A DNA stretch of 64,000 bases from JASLCR01 sp964407405 (GTDB lineage: Bacteria > Patescibacteriota > Saccharimonadia > Saccharimonadales > Saccharimonadaceae): NCBI GenBank assembly GCA_964407405.1, contig CAYOVH010000003.1:1-64000 (forward strand). Direction: 5' to 3'. Made by a program: the position numbers and the translations under genes. A model generated the notes under the pieces. The model was not told the origin of the DNA and searched no databases. It saw only the letters and a list, made by a program, of their open reading frames with translations. Shown one piece after another: positions 61,498 through 64,000 of this stretch; within the stretch, counting starts at the first letter, position 1, and every line of letters begins with the position of its first letter.

Positions 61498-62069
61498 AAC
61501 AGCCCTCCGATCAAGTACACTACCGCAAAGATAAATATCCAGATGATATCAAGAAAGTGCCAAAAAAGTGCAAATAGCCCAAATTTTCGCTCCAGATTTT
61601 CTTCTTGGTCACGCTTTCTGATAGTCAGAAGAAGTACTACAGCCCAGATGAGTCCGATAGAAATATGCAGACCGTGAGTTCCGACGAGCGTAAAGAAGCC
61701 TGACAAAAATGCACTGGCCTGCCACGAATTGCCTTCATGTGCTAGCTTGGTAAACTCATACAGCTCAAGCGCCAAAAATGCCGCACCCAGGATAATCGTC
61801 ATGAAAAGAAGCGACTTTGCCAGGTCAGTCTTTTTGAATCGATAAGCTGCCGCTGCCACGCCACACGTTACGCTGCTGGCAAGCAATATGATCGTTTCAG
61901 CCAAAGCATACGAGGGATCAAGAATATCCCGACCGCTCACGCCACCTGCTGTCGCGTCTTTGAGAATAAAGAATGTCGCAAACAAGCTGGCAAACAAGAT
62001 CATGTCCGTCATCAGATAAATCCAGAGTCCGAAATTTGCTTTGTCAGTCTTCACTGCTACTTCATTCAT
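61494..62069 (-). CDS. cyoC: Cytochrome bo3 ubiquinol oxidase subunit III
   Basis: 191 residues, five membrane helices. FGLWIYLMTDMILFASLFATF at the N-terminus and the subunit-III segment FTLVGTHGLHISIGLIW are diagnostic. FALFWHFLDIIWIFIF closes the protein. It stabilises subunit I. It overlaps cyoB and cyoD by 4 nt each. Confidence 0.95.
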   Translation of the reverse strand: MNEVAVKTDKANFGLWIYLMTDMILFASLFATFFILKDATAGGVSGRDILDPSYALAETIILLASSVTCGVAAAAYRFKKTDLAKSLLFMTIILGAAFLALELYEFTKLAHEGNSWQASAFLSGFFTLVGTHGLHISIGLIWAVVLLLTIRKRDQEENLERKFGLFALFWHFLDIIWIFIFAVVYLIGGLL

Positions 62070-63997
62070 ACCTTTGCCTCCCGCTTGAGTTCAGCAACCG
62101 TGATGATCCGCTCGGTATCATCATCCATCGTTCTGATGATAATCAATGCGATCAACCCGATACCCGCCACTACTACCAGCCACCATATATGCCAGATGAC
62201 ACCAAAGCCAAACAGTCCAGCGGCTACCGCTACATAGATGCCTAGGGCACTATTCTTGGGTACCGCCACATCTTCTGTTATTTCACCATCGACATCTTTT
62301 AGTCTGTTTTGTTTTCGGTACCAGAGCTCGTCTAGAGCGTGCACTTTTGGAAGAACCGCAAAGTTGTACTCTGGCGCAGGACTAGCAGTCATCCATTCGA
62401 GCGTCCGTCCGTCCCATGGATCGCCTGTTGTGTCGCGTAGCTTGTTGCGCTGCTTGATACTTACAAATAGCATCAATACCATCGTTGCTACACCGAGACA
62501 GATAAGACCGACACCGACTGCCGAAACGATAAAGAATGGCACCCATGTCGGATCGGTGTAGTGATCAATACGCCGAACTGCGCCCATTAGACCAAGAGCA
62601 TACAGCGGCATAAACGCCAGTAGAAAACCGAGCTGCCACAAAACCGCAGCGAGTTTTCCAAGAGTCTCGTGGAGCTTAAACCCAAATATCTTTGGCCACC
62701 AATATGTCAGGCCGGCGAAGAAACCAAAGACGACGCCGCCAATGATGACATTGTGGAAATGCGCGACCAAGAACATCGTATTGTGCACCTGAAAATCAAG
62801 AGCCGGTATCGACATAAGCACGCCTGTCACACCACCGATAGTAAATGTAAAGACAAAGCACATAAACCACCACATCGCTGCAGAAAAATGGATCTGACCC
62901 CGGTACATCGTAAATAGCCAGTTAAATATCTTTACTCCTGTCGGGATCGCAATAATAGCTGTCATTATTCCAAAGAATGCATTGACGTCAGCGCCAGCTC
63001 CCATCGTGAAGAAATGATGCTGCCAGACGATAAAGCTAAAGAACATGATTGCCAAAAGTGCCGCCACCATTGTTGGATAGCCAAATAGTCTCTTGCGACT
63101 GTAGGTTGCCACTATCTCTGAATAGATACCAAATGCCGGCATCACGAGAATATAGACTTCCGGGTGGCCCCACGCCCAAATCAAGTTGATGTACATCATC
63201 GGATTACCACCAAGATCGGATGTAAAGAAGTGCATGCCCATCGTTCGATCAAGCGTCAGCATAGCCAGTGTGGCCGTAAGGATCGGAAACGCCATCATGA
63301 TAAGCGTTGAGGTCACAAGAACACTCCAAGCAAATACCGGCATCTTCATCAAGGACATACCTGGGGCACGACATTTGATAATCGTCACAAAGAAGTTTAC
63401 TCCCGAGAGCAGGCTTCCCACACCAGCTATCTGTAAGCTCCATATCCAATAATCAACGCCTGGCCCGGGATTATACTCGAGTCCAGTCAATGGTGGGTAG
63501 CCGAGCCAGCCACCATTTGAAAAGCCGCCAAAGACTAGCGCAAAATTACACAAAATCATTCCAGCTGCAAACAGCCAAAAGCTAACGGAATTGAGCCAAG
63601 GGAAAGCCACGTCACGCGCTCCGAGCATGAGTGGCAAGGCAACATTGATCAACCCAAACATCAATCCCATTGCGACAAAGAAGATCATAATCGTACCATG
63701 TGCAGTAAAGACCTGCTGGAACGTATCGCTTGAAAATAGACCGCTCTGATCCCCGACGCTAACCGCTGTATGAGCACGCAGCATGATCGCATCTGACAGG
63801 CCGCGCACCATCATAATGATTGCTACTGCGATGTACATGATCCCGATCTTCTTAGCATCAAGTGATGTCACAAATTCCCAGAGAAAACGCCATTTTTTGA
63901 AATATGTCACCATTATCAAGACAGCGATTAAGCCAAGAGGCATACCGATAGCCGCTCCAATCGTCGCCGGCTCTTGCGGTAAATAGTCAAGCGACAT
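62066..63997 (-). CDS. cyoB: Cytochrome bo3 ubiquinol oxidase subunit I
   Basis: Catalytic, proton-pumping subunit: reduces O2 with quinol electrons. 643 residues with about 15 helices. Heme and copper ligands are all visible: FTAHGTIMIFF (heme b), WGHPEVYILV (CuB His with the cross-linked Tyr), WQHHFFTMGAG (CuB) and HFHNVIIGG (both hemes). The end LKREAKV is shorter than E. coli CyoB. The ATG is 3 nt from the window edge, so an upstream start is possible. cyoA is expected just beyond the edge. Confidence 0.97.
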   Translation of the reverse strand: MSLDYLPQEPATIGAAIGMPLGLIAVLIMVTYFKKWRFLWEFVTSLDAKKIGIMYIAVAIIMMVRGLSDAIMLRAHTAVSVGDQSGLFSSDTFQQVFTAHGTIMIFFVAMGLMFGLINVALPLMLGARDVAFPWLNSVSFWLFAAGMILCNFALVFGGFSNGGWLGYPPLTGLEYNPGPGVDYWIWSLQIAGVGSLLSGVNFFVTIIKCRAPGMSLMKMPVFAWSVLVTSTLIMMAFPILTATLAMLTLDRTMGMHFFTSDLGGNPMMYINLIWAWGHPEVYILVMPAFGIYSEIVATYSRKRLFGYPTMVAALLAIMFFSFIVWQHHFFTMGAGADVNAFFGIMTAIIAIPTGVKIFNWLFTMYRGQIHFSAAMWWFMCFVFTFTIGGVTGVLMSIPALDFQVHNTMFLVAHFHNVIIGGVVFGFFAGLTYWWPKIFGFKLHETLGKLAAVLWQLGFLLAFMPLYALGLMGAVRRIDHYTDPTWVPFFIVSAVGVGLICLGVATMVLMLFVSIKQRNKLRDTTGDPWDGRTLEWMTASPAPEYNFAVLPKVHALDELWYRKQNRLKDVDGEITEDVAVPKNSALGIYVAVAAGLFGFGVIWHIWWLVVVAGIGLIALIIIRTMDDDTERIITVAELKREAKV

Positions 63998-64000
63998 GCG

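Noticed and set aside
1..64000. tRNA genes, insertion sequences, integrases or toxin-antitoxin pairs
   Set aside because: None seen in the intergenic gaps; no T-loop-like sequence with a matching acceptor stem and no transposase or integrase motif in any frame.

Overview
This 64 kb window looks like chromosome of a Saccharibacteria (TM7, candidate phyla radiation) bacterium, probably an environmental lineage. That is inferred from gene content, with no 16S gene in the window to confirm it. Genes are packed with very short gaps and mostly on the minus strand. Information-processing genes are complete, while sugar metabolism is reduced to a pentose-phosphate/lower-glycolysis core with PfkB-type kinases, a split transketolase and a malic enzyme. 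A cytochrome bo3 oxidase cluster, known from environmental Saccharibacteria, lies at the right edge. TGA is used as a stop, which argues against Gracilibacteria/Absconditabacteria. No tRNA, rRNA, transposase or CRISPR array was seen.

Layout. 1-2.7 kb: two secreted proteins; the first is open at the window edge. 3-9.4 kb: rsmD, a zinc-PLC-like protein, recG, a phosphohexomutase and tyrS. 9.5-17.9 kb: a class A PBP, then a minus-strand block clpC - membrane HExxH protein - radA - PIN/TRAM protein; clpC carries a perfect CIRCE operator. 18-25.8 kb: nusA, small secreted or membrane proteins, a secreted HNH nuclease, an M1 aminopeptidase, a strongly promoted structured RNA of about 440 nt, and an RNase HII-YraN fusion. 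25.8-35 kb: a second structured RNA, rplS, malic enzyme, pilB, a SpoU methyltransferase and dnaE. 35-43 kb: small envelope proteins, the gatCAB-NUDIX-galU operon and uvrB. 43.2-51.2 kb: a LOG protein and a sugar block (PfkB kinases, aldolase, split transketolase, pentose-5-phosphate epimerase, rpiB). 51.3-58.8 kb: gapA, a 22-residue peptide gene, relA/spoT, ppa, glpQ-like and PLD-family lipid enzymes, trxB and an FKBP. 58.9-64 kb: a prepilin with a seven-repeat propeller-like domain and cyoEDCB.

Expression signals are unusual. About twenty genes have a -10 box ending 6-10 nt before the start codon and no Shine-Dalgarno sequence, so leaderless transcription seems common. nusA, clpC, rplS, fba, gapA and several small GC-rich genes instead have normal leaders with Shine-Dalgarno sites. 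Two small genes at 27.9 and 51.3 kb, unrelated in coding sequence, share 5' and 3' untranslated sequences; a third copy of the 3' unit at 28.8 kb has no gene. This cassette-like family and the two unassigned structured RNAs are the best candidates for undescribed biology here.
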